Source: Mycobacterium asiaticum
GTDB taxonomy: Bacteria > Actinomycetota > Actinomycetes > Mycobacteriales > Mycobacteriaceae
Direction of reading: 5' to 3'
Assembly (NCBI RefSeq): GCF_001668675.1
Contig: NZ_LZKQ01000120.1
Span: 1-44,658 of the forward strand
Length of the DNA stretch: 44,658 bases
Part shown: in pieces, positions 33,918 to 42,542 of the stretch
How the letters are laid out: each line of letters opens with the position of its first letter
Numbering within the stretch: position 1 is the first letter of the stretch
The notes under the pieces: generated by a model
What the model was told of the DNA's origin: nothing
Seen by the model: the letters and a program-made list of their open reading frames with translations, nothing else
The model's database searches: none
Made by a program: the position numbers and the translations under genes

Positions 33918-36817
33918 TTCGCCGCTCCCCGGCCCACCGCCTGCACCGAAGCGTGCTCGTGCAACGCCTGCTCGGCCTCGGGCGGCACGGGTTTGAGGTC
34001 GAAGACGACCTTGCGCACGGTGCCGTTGAACGCATACGGCGCCTTGTCTTCGTACTCCCGGTCGACGACGAGGCCGTTGTCGCGTCCGACGTCCATCCCC
34101 GCGTAGGACGTGAAGGCCAGGGTGACCGTCTGGGGCAGTTCCCCTTCGCCGATACGACGGTCGTTGGCCCACAACGTCACTCGGCCACCGGAGCCGACGA
34201 CGGGCCGATCGGTTTCGAACAGCATCCGGACGGTGACCGCGCCGGTGGGGATGGCTTCGGTGGACACCTGCCGATAGGTTTCGATGCCGAGGTAGGAGTA
34301 GGTGTGGTGCAGTAAGCCCGCCTCGTCGGCCCACAATGCGAACCCGCCCATGAAGTCGGCATTGGCGACGATCACGCCCCGCGCACCTTCCTCGGGCACC
34401 AGCAGGTGCGCTTCGATCGCGTACGACCGGCCGAACACTCGGGGCACCATGCCGCGCTGAATGTTCTGGATCCCGCCCTGGAAGGTGACCTGCGTGGTGG
34501 GCGGCAGCGGCGGCAGGTCGCCGAACATCACCGCCAGCCCGCCGAGCAGCGGCAGCACCCGGTTACGTTCGGCTTCTGCCCACCACAGTTCCTGCAGCTC
34601 GGCGAGCTTCTCGGGGTATTTGGCAGCGAGATCGTTGGCCTGGGAAAAGTCGTCGGGCAGGTAGTAGAGCTCCCACACGTCCTGGTCGGGGTCGTAAGTG
34701 CCGGGCGCGAACCGCGCCATGGTCTCCGGCGAGAGGTCCCACGGTGCCTTGTCCAGCCGGGCGCAGGCCCACCAGCCGTCCTTGTACAGCGCGCGGCTGC
34801 CGAAGTTCTCGAAGTACTGCAGCGTGTGGCGCTCCTCGGCTTCGGCGTCGGCGAAGGTGTGCAGGAAGCTGGTTCCGTCCATCGGTTCCTGATCGAACCC
34901 GTCGACGCTGACCGGTTCCGGCAGACCGATGGCCTCCAGCACGGTGGGCGCGATGTCGATGCAGTGCGCGAACTGGCTGCGGATCCCGCTGCCGGCGGGG
35001 ATGCGGCTGGGCCAGGCCACCACCATCGGGTCACGGGTGCCGCCCAGGTGGCTGGCCATCTGCTTGCCCCACTGGAACGGGGTGTTGTTGGCGTGCGCCC
35101 AGCCGCTGGCGAAATGCGGTGCGGTGAATTCGTCGCCGAGCGCCTCGATGCCGCCGTACTGCTCGATGAGCTCCAGCTGCCGGTCGGCATCCAGGTCCAA
35201 TCCGTTGAGGAAGGTCATCTCGTTGAACGAGCCGGTGTTGGTGCCCTCCATGCTGGCGCCGTTGTCGCCCCAGATGTAGAACACCAGCGTGTTGTCCGAC
35301 TCGCCAAGCTCGTCGATCGCGTCCAGCAGCCGGCCTACGTTCCAGTCGGCGTTCTCCGAGAACCCGGCGAACACCTCCATCTGGCGCGCGTAGAGCTTGC
35401 GCTGACTCTCCGAGAGGCTGTCCCAGGCCGGGAACAGGTCCGGGCGCTCGGTGAGCTCGGCGTCCGGCGGGATGATCCCTAGCTGCTTCTGACGCTCAAA
35501 GGTCTTTTGCCGGTAGACATCCCAGCCTTCGTCGAACTGGCCTTTGTACTTGTCGGCCCACTCCTTGAACACGTGGTGCGGGGCGTGCGTGGCACCGGTC
35601 GAGTAGTACAGCATCCACGGCTTGGTGGCGTTCTGCGCGCGCACGGTGTGCAGCCATTCGACGGCCTTGTCAGTCAGGTCGTCGGGGAAGAAGTAGGGGC
35701 GGTCGCCGTCGCTCTGCGGGATGCCGATGACGGTGTTGTCCTGGCTGATGATCGGGTCGTACTGGCCCGCGGCCCCGGACGGGAAGCCCCAGAAGTGGTC
35801 GAATCCCCAGCCGATCGGCCAGTTGTCGAACGGCCCCGCCGCGCCCTGGACGTTGTCCGGGGTGAGGTGCCACTTGCCGAAAGCACCTGTGACATAACCG
35901 TTGTCGCGCAGGATCCGGGGCAGCGCGGCGCAACTGCGCGGCTTGACTGTTGAGTAGCCGGGGTACGGGCCGGGAAACTCGCACACCGATCCGAAGCCGA
36001 CGCGGTGGTGGTTGCGGCCGGTCAGCAGCGCCGCGCGGGTGGGTGAGCAGACCGCGGTGACGTGAAAGCGGTTGTAGGCCAAGCCATTCTGGGCTATTCG
36101 GGACAGCGACGGGGTGTGGATGCCGCCACCGAAGGTGTCCGGGCCGCCGAAGCCGGCGTCGTCGATGAGCACGATCAGCACGTTGGGCGCGCCCGCGGGC
36201 GCGGCGGCGCCGGGCACGATCGTCCAGTCCCCCACCGATTCGGCGACGGTGCGCCCGATGGTGCCACCGAAGCTTCCCGGCGGTATCGGCAGCCTGGTGC
36301 GGTCCGGGTTGAACTTGCCCATCGCCTGCTGCAGCGCCGCCCCGAGCGCCCGCAGCGAGGAACGGCTGAGCTCGGCAACGGATTTCATCGGTGAACCGGA
36401 CAAGGTTTGTTCCACCGCTAGGCGTCCCTGCGCCGGTGTGACGGCGATGATCAGGGCGCTGCCGGCCGCCAGCGCCTGGCCGATCTTGTCGGCCAGGCCG
36501 CTCTTGATGCGATGGTGGGCGAACGTCCCGGCCAGCGCGCCGGCGGCGGCGCCCACCGCCGTCGACGCCAGCAGCGCCGGCGAGAACAATCCGACGGCCA
36601 GCCCCGCACCCGCCCCGAGCGCCGCGCCGCGGCGACCGAGCTTGTTCCCGGTGTCCAGCACCACGTCGTTGCCGTCGGCGTCCTTGCCCACCAGCACCGC
36701 CCCCTGCAACGGCAGGGTGTCGGCGTTGGCCCGGCCGGCCAGGTTCGCGAAGTCACCACGGGCAGCGTCGAGATCCTGGTATCCGGCAACGATGACCAGT
36801 GCGTTCTCTTCACTCAT
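33914..36817 (-). CDS. atsB: Arylsulfatase AtsB
   Basis: This 967-residue type I sulfatase hydrolyses sulfate esters. The formylglycine signature is Cys257-Ser-Pro-Thr-Arg, with metal site D219/D220 in LIDDAGFGG and GKWHL further on. Ahead of the sulfatase domain lies a region of about 200 residues with a DUF1269-like start and an alanine/glycine-rich hydrophobic hairpin (about 64-100), and no export signal. The C-terminal 200 residues are beta-rich. Size and layout match Rv3299c as I recall. Activity depends on conversion of Cys257 by a formylglycine-generating enzyme encoded elsewhere. It is coupled to the pseudouridine synthase gene by ATGA overlap. Confidence 0.94.
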   Translation of the reverse strand: MSEENALVIVAGYQDLDAARGDFANLAGRANADTLPLQGAVLVGKDADGNDVVLDTGNKLGRRGAALGAGAGLAVGLFSPALLASTAVGAAAGALAGTFAHHRIKSGLADKIGQALAAGSALIIAVTPAQGRLAVEQTLSGSPMKSVAELSRSSLRALGAALQQAMGKFNPDRTRLPIPPGSFGGTIGRTVAESVGDWTIVPGAAAPAGAPNVLIVLIDDAGFGGPDTFGGGIHTPSLSRIAQNGLAYNRFHVTAVCSPTRAALLTGRNHHRVGFGSVCEFPGPYPGYSTVKPRSCAALPRILRDNGYVTGAFGKWHLTPDNVQGAAGPFDNWPIGWGFDHFWGFPSGAAGQYDPIISQDNTVIGIPQSDGDRPYFFPDDLTDKAVEWLHTVRAQNATKPWMLYYSTGATHAPHHVFKEWADKYKGQFDEGWDVYRQKTFERQKQLGIIPPDAELTERPDLFPAWDSLSESQRKLYARQMEVFAGFSENADWNVGRLLDAIDELGESDNTLVFYIWGDNGASMEGTNTGSFNEMTFLNGLDLDADRQLELIEQYGGIEALGDEFTAPHFASGWAHANNTPFQWGKQMASHLGGTRDPMVVAWPSRIPAGSGIRSQFAHCIDIAPTVLEAIGLPEPVSVDGFDQEPMDGTSFLHTFADAEAEERHTLQYFENFGSRALYKDGWWACARLDKAPWDLSPETMARFAPGTYDPDQDVWELYYLPDDFSQANDLAAKYPEKLAELQELWWAEAERNRVLPLLGGLAVMFGDLPPLPPTTQVTFQGGIQNIQRGMVPRVFGRSYAIEAHLLVPEEGARGVIVANADFMGGFALWADEAGLLHHTYSYLGIETYRQVSTEAIPTGAVTVRMLFETDRPVVGSGGRVTLWANDRRIGEGELPQTVTLAFTSYAGMDVGRDNGLVVDREYEDKAPYAFNGTVRKVVFDLKPVPPEAEQALHEHASVQAVGRGAAN

Positions 36818-37680
36818 AGCGACCCTTCCTCTCGTCGGCTGATGAACTCGCGGCGCGACCCGGTGATCGGGTCGTCGAACTCGATGCGCTGCGCCAGTAG
36901 TCGCAGCGGGGTGCTGAAATCATCGTCAGCTACGGGAATGATGGTGGGATACAACGGGTCTCCAAGTATCGGCACACCCAGCGACGCCATGTGCAACCGC
37001 AGCTGGTGGGTGCGGCCGGTGCGCGGGGTCAGCCGGTACAAGCCGTCCGGCGAGAGTAGCTCGATGAGCGTCTCGGCGTTCGGCTCACCGGGCTCGACGA
37101 CGGCCTGTAACTGACTGCGGCGCTTGATGATTCGGTTGCGCACCACCCGCGGCAGCACCAGTTGCGGGTCGACCGCAGCACGGGCCAGATATGTCTTGCG
37201 CACCTCGCCGCGCGCGAAAAGTGTTTGATACCTGCCCCTTAGCTCGCGGCGGGTGGTGAACAGCAGCACCCCGGCGGTCAGCCGGTCCAGCCGGTGCGCC
37301 GGGCTGAGTTCCGGTAGGTCCAGCTCGCGGCGCAGGCGAACCAGCGCGGTCTGCGCCACGTGCCGGCCCCGGGGCATGGTGGCCAGGAAGTGCGGTTTGT
37401 CGACGACGACGATGTCGTCGTCGCGGTGCAGCACCTCGATTCCGAACGGTACGGGCACCTCCTGCGGCAGGTCCCGGTAGAGATACACGCTCGCCCCGGC
37501 GGGCAGCACCGTCGTGCCGTCGACCACCACGCCGTCGGCGTCAACGACTTCTCCGGCAATGACTTTCGCCCGCGCGGCCGCGCCGAACCGGGTGGTCAGC
37601 TCGGCCAGCACCGCGCCGCCGTACAGCCGGACCCGCGCCGGCCCCAGTCCGTCGCGAACCGGAAGGGGCGCAGGCCTCAA
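36814..37680 (-). CDS. RluA-family RNA pseudouridine synthase
   Basis: This protein of about 288 residues belongs to the RluA group of enzymes that isomerise uridine in rRNA or tRNA. The catalytic aspartate lies in HRLDRLTAGVLLF; VVDKPHFLATMP and TPRTGRTHQLRLHM flank it as usual. It lacks a clear S4 domain. The start TTG at 37680 overlaps the glpD2 stop (TTGA) and the stop overlaps the atsB ATG (ATGA), so three genes form a coupled chain. The protein matches Rv3300c. The target base is unknown. In M. tuberculosis phoY1 separates this gene from glpD2; no such gene is present here. Confidence 0.9.
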   Translation of the reverse strand: MRPAPLPVRDGLGPARVRLYGGAVLAELTTRFGAAARAKVIAGEVVDADGVVVDGTTVLPAGASVYLYRDLPQEVPVPFGIEVLHRDDDIVVVDKPHFLATMPRGRHVAQTALVRLRRELDLPELSPAHRLDRLTAGVLLFTTRRELRGRYQTLFARGEVRKTYLARAAVDPQLVLPRVVRNRIIKRRSQLQAVVEPGEPNAETLIELLSPDGLYRLTPRTGRTHQLRLHMASLGVPILGDPLYPTIIPVADDDFSTPLRLLAQRIEFDDPITGSRREFISRREEGSL

Positions 37681-39416
37681 TTGAGCGGTACCGGCTCGAG
37701 GATCTCGGCCCGCGCCTCGGGTGCGCTGGCGCGCAGCTCGTCGGCGGACACGTCGTCGGGCTGGGCTTGGGAGAGGACTTCGGCCTCCACCCGCGCCTTG
37801 TAGTTGGCGACCTCACGGTCGACGTCGGCGGAGCTCCAGCCCAGCACCGGGGCGACCAGCTCGGCCACCTCGCGTGCGCAGTCGACGCCGCGGTGCGAGT
37901 ACTCGATCGAGATCCGCATGCGGCGCGCCAGGATGTCCTCGAGGTGCAGCGCCCCCTCCGCGGCCACGGCGTACAGGGCCTCCACCTTGAGGTAGCCGGG
38001 CGCCTCTTTGATCGGGCCCAACAGGCTGGGATCCTTCGCCGCCAAAGCCAGCACCTCGTCGATCAAAGACCCGTAGCGGTCCAGCAGGTGCCGCACCCGG
38101 TAGGGGTGCAGGCCTCGCATCGCGCCGACGTTCTCGGTCTGGTTGATCAGAGCGAAGTAGCCGTCGGCGCCCATCAGGGGCACCTTCTGGGTGATCGACG
38201 GCGCCACCCGGGCCGGGATGAACTCGGCCGCCGCGTCCACCGCGTCCGCCGCCATCACCCGGTAGGTGGTGTATTTGCCGCCGGCGATGGCGACGAGACC
38301 GGCCGCCGGCACCGCGACCGCATGCTCGCGGGACAGCTTGGAGGTCTCCTCGCTCTCCCCGGCCAGCAACGGCCGCAGCCCGGCGTACACCCCGTCGATA
38401 TCGGCGTGGGTCAGCGGGGTCGCGAGCACGGTGTTGACGGTGCCCAGGATGTAGTCGATGTCCGCCTTGGTCGCCGCGGGATGGGCGAGGTCGAGGTCCC
38501 AGTCGGTGTCGGTGGTGCCGATGATCCAGTGGCTGCCCCACGGGATGACGAACATGACCGACTTCTCGGTGCGCAGGATGATCGCAACGTCGCTGACGAT
38601 GCGGTCGCGGGGAACGACCACGTGCACGCCCTTGGAGGCGCGCACCTTGAACCGGCCCCGTTGCTTGGACAGCGCCTGGATCTCGTCGGTCCACACCCCG
38701 GTCGCGTTGATCACCACGTGACCGCGGACCTCGGTGATCTCGCCGTCCTCGGAGTCGCGGACCCGTACTCCGGTGACCCGGTCGCCTTCCCGCAGCAACG
38801 CCACCACCTGCGTGGAGGAGCGCACCACCGCGCCGTAGTGGGCCGCGGTCCGTGCGACGGTCATGGTGTGCCGCGCGTCGTCGACGACGGTGTCGTAGTA
38901 GCGGATACCGCCGATCAGGGAGCTGCGCTTGAGCCCTGGACTCAGCCGCAACGCCCCGGCCCGCGTCATGTGTTTCTGCGCCGGGACCGACTTCGCGCCG
39001 CCAAGACTGTCGTAGAGGAAGATGCCCGCGGCGATGTACGGGCGCTCCCACCAGCGCTTGGTCAGCGGGAACAGAAACGGCATCGGCTTGACCAGGTGGG
39101 GTGCCAGGGTGGTCAGCGACAGCTCGCGTTCGTAGAGGGCCTCGCGCACCAGGCCGAACTCGAGTTGTTCCAGGTAGCGCAGGCCGCCGTGGAACATCTT
39201 CGAGGAGCGGCTCGACGTGCCGGAGGCGAAGTCGCGGGCCTCGACCAGCGCGACCTTGAGTCCGCGGGTGGCCGCATCCAGCGCACAACCGGAACCCACC
39301 ACACCGCCGCCGATGACGACCACGTCGAACTGCTCGGTACCGAGCCGCTGCCAGGCCGCCGCGCGCTGCTCAGGTCCCAGCGATGCGGCAGGCTCGTTCT
39401 CGATCGGGTTGCTCAC
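37677..39416 (-). CDS. glpD2: Glycerol-3-phosphate dehydrogenase GlpD2
   Basis: This 579-residue FAD enzyme oxidises sn-glycerol-3-phosphate to dihydroxyacetone phosphate, passing electrons to the membrane quinone pool. The N-terminal dinucleotide fold is VVVIGGGVVGSGCALDAATRG. GlpD signatures SSRSSKMFHGGLRYLE and GTTDTDW are clear, and the C-terminal helical domain is complete. It is close to Rv3302c. GTG 39416 is the favoured start because AGGAG lies 9 nt upstream and homologues begin SNPI; the frame is open a further 48 nt. It heads the glpD2-pseudouridine synthase-atsB chain and follows lpdA after about 100 bp. Confidence 0.95.
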   Translation of the reverse strand: MSNPIENEPAASLGPEQRAAAWQRLGTEQFDVVVIGGGVVGSGCALDAATRGLKVALVEARDFASGTSSRSSKMFHGGLRYLEQLEFGLVREALYERELSLTTLAPHLVKPMPFLFPLTKRWWERPYIAAGIFLYDSLGGAKSVPAQKHMTRAGALRLSPGLKRSSLIGGIRYYDTVVDDARHTMTVARTAAHYGAVVRSSTQVVALLREGDRVTGVRVRDSEDGEITEVRGHVVINATGVWTDEIQALSKQRGRFKVRASKGVHVVVPRDRIVSDVAIILRTEKSVMFVIPWGSHWIIGTTDTDWDLDLAHPAATKADIDYILGTVNTVLATPLTHADIDGVYAGLRPLLAGESEETSKLSREHAVAVPAAGLVAIAGGKYTTYRVMAADAVDAAAEFIPARVAPSITQKVPLMGADGYFALINQTENVGAMRGLHPYRVRHLLDRYGSLIDEVLALAAKDPSLLGPIKEAPGYLKVEALYAVAAEGALHLEDILARRMRISIEYSHRGVDCAREVAELVAPVLGWSSADVDREVANYKARVEAEVLSQAQPDDVSADELRASAPEARAEILEPVPLN

Positions 39417-39514
39417 GACAACAGGCTCCTGTCGGTTACTCGTCGGTAAGCGGTGCTCAGGCAAGGTTAGTTGCTTCGCGGTCCGAGAGTCGGCCTTCGT
39501 TCTTTGAATTCGGC

Positions 39515-40927
39515 CTAATCCAGATCGTCATGCGCCATCAGGCGCCGGGCGGCCTCGGTGATGGACCCGGACAGCGACGGGTAGACGGCGAGCGTCTGGG
39601 CCAACTCGTTGACCGTGATGCGGTTGGTCACGGCCACCGCGATGGGCAAAATCAGCTCGGAGGCGATCGGCGCGACCACCACGCCGCCGATCACCACGCC
39701 GGTGGACTTGCGGCAGAAGATCTTCACGAAGCCCTGCCGCAGCCCGGACATCTTGGCCCGGGCGTTGGTGTGCAGCGGCAACATGATGGTGCGCGCGCTG
39801 AACGATCCGTCGTCGATGGCCGACTGCGGAACGCCGACCGCAGCGATTTCCGGCCGGGTGAACACCGTCGCGGCGACGGTGCGCAGCCGGATCGGGCTGA
39901 CTCCCTCGCCCAGGGCGTGATACATCGCGATGCGGCCCTGCATCGCGGCCACCGAGGCCAGCAGGAGCAGGCCGGTGCAGTCGCCCGCCGCGTAAATGCC
40001 CGGCACCGAGGTCCGCGAGACCCGGTCCACCTTCAGGTAGTCGCCGGGTGCGAGCTTGATGCCCACGCGTTCCAGGCCGAGCCCGCTGGTGTTGGGCACC
40101 GAGCCGATGGTCATCAGGGCGTGGCTGCCCTCGACGGTGCGCCCGTCGGTCATGGTCACCAGCACGCCGTCGCCGGTGCGTTTGACCGATTCGGCGCGTG
40201 CGTTTTTGAACAGCTGCACGCCGCGTTCGGCGAACGATTCTTCCAGGACCGCGGCCGCGTCGGCGTCCTCGTAGGGCAGCACGCGGTCCCGGCTGGCGGC
40301 GACACTGACCTGCACGCCCAGCTCGGTGTAGGCGTGCACGAACTCGGCGCCGGTGACGCCCGAACCCACCACGATCAGGTGTTCCGGCAGTTCTTTGAGG
40401 TCGTAGAGCTGGCGCCAGGTCAGGATCCGCTCGCCGTCGGGCTGCGCCGAGGGCAGCACCCGCGGACTGGCGCCGGTAGCGATCAGCACGAAGTCGGCGT
40501 CGTGCTCGGTGACGGTGCCGTCCGCGGCGGTTGCCTTGATGCGGTGCCCGGCCAGGCCGGGGACCGGATCGATCAGCTCACCGCGCCCGGCGACCAGGCG
40601 GACGCCCACGTCGCGCAGCTGGGTGGCGATGTCGTCGGATTGTTCGGCGGCCAGGCGCCGGACCCGAGTATGGATCTGCGCCAGGTCGATTTTCGCGTCG
40701 TCGATGTCGATGTCGAAGCCCAGCCGTGGCGCGCGGCGCAGTTCGGTGCGCAGCCAGGTCGAGGCGATGAACGTCTTGGACGGCACGCAGTCGGCGGTGA
40801 CCGCGGCTCCGCCGATGCCGTCGGAGTCGATCACGGTGACTTGGACGTCGGGGCGGGCGTTGGCGGCCACCAGGGCGGCTTCGTATCCGGCTGGGCCACC
40901 ACCGAGGATCACGATGCGAGTCACCAC
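39515..40927 (-). CDS. lpdA: Flavoprotein disulfide reductase-like NAD(P)H quinone reductase LpdA
   Basis: This 470-residue protein belongs to the flavoprotein disulfide reductase superfamily, with an FAD fold at VILGGGPAGYEAAL, an NAD fold at VVGSGVTGAEF, and the FAD-ribityl motif GIYAAGDCTG. The redox-active disulfide is broken: the usual Cys-x4-Cys reads Ala42-x4-Cys47 in AAVTADCVPSK. It therefore cannot be a lipoamide dehydrogenase. M. tuberculosis LpdA (Rv3303c) shares this loss and acts as a quinone reductase. The C-terminus ends at AHDDLD, which I recall as about 20 residues shorter than the H37Rv version. Two consecutive GTG codons (40927, 40924) could start. Confidence 0.94.
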   Translation of the reverse strand: MVTRIVILGGGPAGYEAALVAANARPDVQVTVIDSDGIGGAAVTADCVPSKTFIASTWLRTELRRAPRLGFDIDIDDAKIDLAQIHTRVRRLAAEQSDDIATQLRDVGVRLVAGRGELIDPVPGLAGHRIKATAADGTVTEHDADFVLIATGASPRVLPSAQPDGERILTWRQLYDLKELPEHLIVVGSGVTGAEFVHAYTELGVQVSVAASRDRVLPYEDADAAAVLEESFAERGVQLFKNARAESVKRTGDGVLVTMTDGRTVEGSHALMTIGSVPNTSGLGLERVGIKLAPGDYLKVDRVSRTSVPGIYAAGDCTGLLLLASVAAMQGRIAMYHALGEGVSPIRLRTVAATVFTRPEIAAVGVPQSAIDDGSFSARTIMLPLHTNARAKMSGLRQGFVKIFCRKSTGVVIGGVVVAPIASELILPIAVAVTNRITVNELAQTLAVYPSLSGSITEAARRLMAHDDLD

Positions 40928-40961
40928 TTGAACCTAGCCCGCTGACCATGCGCATGCCGTC

Positions 40962-40967
40962 TAAGCT
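40962..40967 (+). promoter_or_regulatory. Putative -10 (TAAGCT) giving a leaderless transcript of the GGCT-like gene
   Basis: TAAGCT ends 7 nt before the GTG at 40975 and there is no Shine-Dalgarno. This supports the GTG over the in-frame ATG at 40948. Position-based inference. Confidence 0.48.
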
Positions 40968-40974
40968 TTCCCCC

Positions 40975-41454
40975 GTGCCGCTTTACGCCGCGTACGGATC
41001 GAACATGCATCCCGAGCAGATGCTCATGCGCGCACCGCACTCGCCGATGGCCGGAACTGGCTGGTTGCCGGGGTGGCGGCTGACGTTCGGCGGCGAGGAC
41101 ATCGGCTGGGAAGGCGCGCTGGCGACGGTGGTCGAGGACCCTGATTCGCGGGTGTTCGTCGTGCTCTACGACATGACGCCAGCCGACGAGATGAACCTGG
41201 ACCGCTGGGAAGGCTCCGAGTTCGGCGTGCACAAGAAGATCCGTTGCCGGGTGGAGCGTGAAACGTCGGACACCGACATCGATCCCGTGCTGGCGTGGCT
41301 GTATGTGCTGGACGCCTGGGAGGGTGGACTGCCGTCGGCGCGGTATCTGGGAGTAATGGCCGACGCCGCCGAGATCGCCGGAGCGCCGCCGGAATATGTG
41401 CACGACCTGCGCACCCGGCCCGCCCGCAATATCGGCCCCGGAACGAGCGGGTAG
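40975..41454 (+). CDS. Gamma-glutamylcyclotransferase-like (AIG2/BtrG) protein
   Basis: This 159-residue protein has the GGCT fold with the conserved YAAYGSNMHPEQM motif that binds the gamma-glutamyl group. The hydrophobic core continues through VFVVLYDMTPADEMNLDRWEG, whose acidic residue region is typical of the catalytic glutamate. Such enzymes release 5-oxoproline from gamma-glutamyl peptides or amines, but the true substrate is not known. It matches Rv3304. GTG 40975 gives the family's usual N-terminus (PLYAAYGSN). It diverges from lpdA with only 47 bp between the starts, so both promoters must overlap. Confidence 0.88.
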   Translation: MPLYAAYGSNMHPEQMLMRAPHSPMAGTGWLPGWRLTFGGEDIGWEGALATVVEDPDSRVFVVLYDMTPADEMNLDRWEGSEFGVHKKIRCRVERETSDTDIDPVLAWLYVLDAWEGGLPSARYLGVMADAAEIAGAPPEYVHDLRTRPARNIGPGTSG

Positions 41455-41506
41455 GTCTCTTTCCTTGCGCGCGACTCGCCCTGGCAGCGGTCGCGCCCGC
41501 GCGCTT

Positions 41507-41546
41507 TCCCTGCCGCTCCCTGCCGCTCCCTGCCGCTCCCTGCCGC
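41507..41546 (+). repeat. Tandem repeat, four exact 10-bp units
   Basis: TCCCTGCCGC is repeated four times without change at 41507, 41517, 41527 and 41537. The run ends exactly at the outer edge of the left 62-bp inverted repeat (overlap 2 bp). A short exact array like this is prone to slippage and is a candidate VNTR. Confidence 0.9.
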
Positions 41547-41606
41547 GAGCGTGCACAGATGTCCGGCGACACGCCGCTGGGACCGGCAATCTACGCACCC
41601 TCGCGC
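41545..41606 (+). repeat. Left copy of a 62-bp inverted repeat flanking the AbiEi-like gene
   Basis: This 62-bp segment matches the reverse complement of 42543-42604 at 53 of 62 positions by my count; five of the nine differences are consecutive. It includes GATGTCCGGCGACACGCC, which contains a CGGCG-ACA-CGCCG hairpin. Both copies read toward the enclosed gene. The inner edge lies 6 bp from the stop codon of that gene. Confidence 0.85.
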
Positions 41607-41612
41607 CGGGGG

Positions 41613-42500
41613 TCAGGCCGCCATCGCTCGTTCCATCCGCGCCCTCAACCGTCGGACCAGATCGGCGGGATACCGTCGCACGTCCTCGGCGACAATCGGC
41701 ACAACCACCCAATTGAGGTCCTGAGCTGCCGTCCAGCGCTCGCGGTCGTTGAAGAATGCCTCCGGACCACTGTGCCAACCGACGCCGTCGTACTCGGCGA
41801 GGAGCCGGTACTGCGGCCACGCGAAGTCGAACCGCCGTACCTTGCCGGAGAGGTCGACGACCTCGTACTGCAACAGCGGTGTCGGCAATCCGCCGTCGAT
41901 CATGACCAGCCTTGCCTCGCTCTCCATCGGGGACTCGGCCAGCGGCGAGGCCAGCGGCAGCAAATCGCGGACGTGCACAATGCCACGGCGGCCGGCCTGC
42001 AACTCCACGACCCGCGCCAGGTCGCCGCGGCTACAGGTGGTGCTGCGTAGCGCGGCGTCCAGCGTCGCCAAGGTACGAGGCCGCTTCAGTGTGCGGGCCA
42101 CCTCGATCGCCGTCCACGCGGGTGTGGTGACTGGTCGGCCGGCCAGCACTTTCAGCGGCGCGCCGTTGCGCCGATGCACAACCAGGCCCGGCGCCGGTCG
42201 CAGTTGTCGGCGAACGGGATTGAGCACGTGCACTTTTGATGTCTGTTCGGTGTCGAAGCCGTATGCGGCTGCGGCGGTACCCATACACGCCGCGACCGTT
42301 GTGCCGGCCGCCAAGTCGAGCCCACGCAACCGCTGGGCCGTCGTCGGATTATCTCGGCAGTAGACTCCATACCAAATCCGTTGCAGTGCACCACAATTCA
42401 AGTACACCTCAAGCTCGCGACGGGTAAGGAATTTCCGGACTTGCGCGGCGGTCGCGACTCCGCCTTGGGCGGTCAGCAGTTGGTCGAGATCTGCATTCAT
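41613..42500 (-). CDS. AbiEi-type/DUF559-like protein within the inverted-repeat cassette
   Basis: This 295-residue protein has an N-terminal winged-helix region like AbiEi antitoxins of type IV toxin-antitoxin systems (about 1-60: LDQLLTAQGGVATAAQVRKFLTRRELEVYL) and a GLDLAAG-type middle. Its C-terminal half resembles DUF559/Vsr-type endonucleases (RRFDFAWPQYRLLAEYDGVGWH, then DLNWVVVPIVAEDV). Many mycobacterial genomes carry such genes, but no partner toxin (AbiEii nucleotidyltransferase) is next to it. ATG 42500 is preferred; the open frame extends to an ATG at 42590 inside the right inverted repeat. Function is unknown: antitoxin-like regulator or nuclease. Confidence 0.75.
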   Translation of the reverse strand: MNADLDQLLTAQGGVATAAQVRKFLTRRELEVYLNCGALQRIWYGVYCRDNPTTAQRLRGLDLAAGTTVAACMGTAAAAYGFDTEQTSKVHVLNPVRRQLRPAPGLVVHRRNGAPLKVLAGRPVTTPAWTAIEVARTLKRPRTLATLDAALRSTTCSRGDLARVVELQAGRRGIVHVRDLLPLASPLAESPMESEARLVMIDGGLPTPLLQYEVVDLSGKVRRFDFAWPQYRLLAEYDGVGWHSGPEAFFNDRERWTAAQDLNWVVVPIVAEDVRRYPADLVRRLRARMERAMAA

Positions 42501-42542
42501 GCCGGATATCGTCGGAGCGCGTTGCCACCCACACAATTCACT

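Noticed and set aside
34406..35482. 358-residue + strand frame opposite atsB
   Set aside because: Mirror of the sulfatase codons; composition (Val/Gly/Arg-rich) and lack of motifs mark it as a shadow.
37813..39288. Long open frame on the - strand within glpD2
   Set aside because: The glpD2 frame has clear family motifs; this one is an out-of-frame shadow with no recognisable domain.
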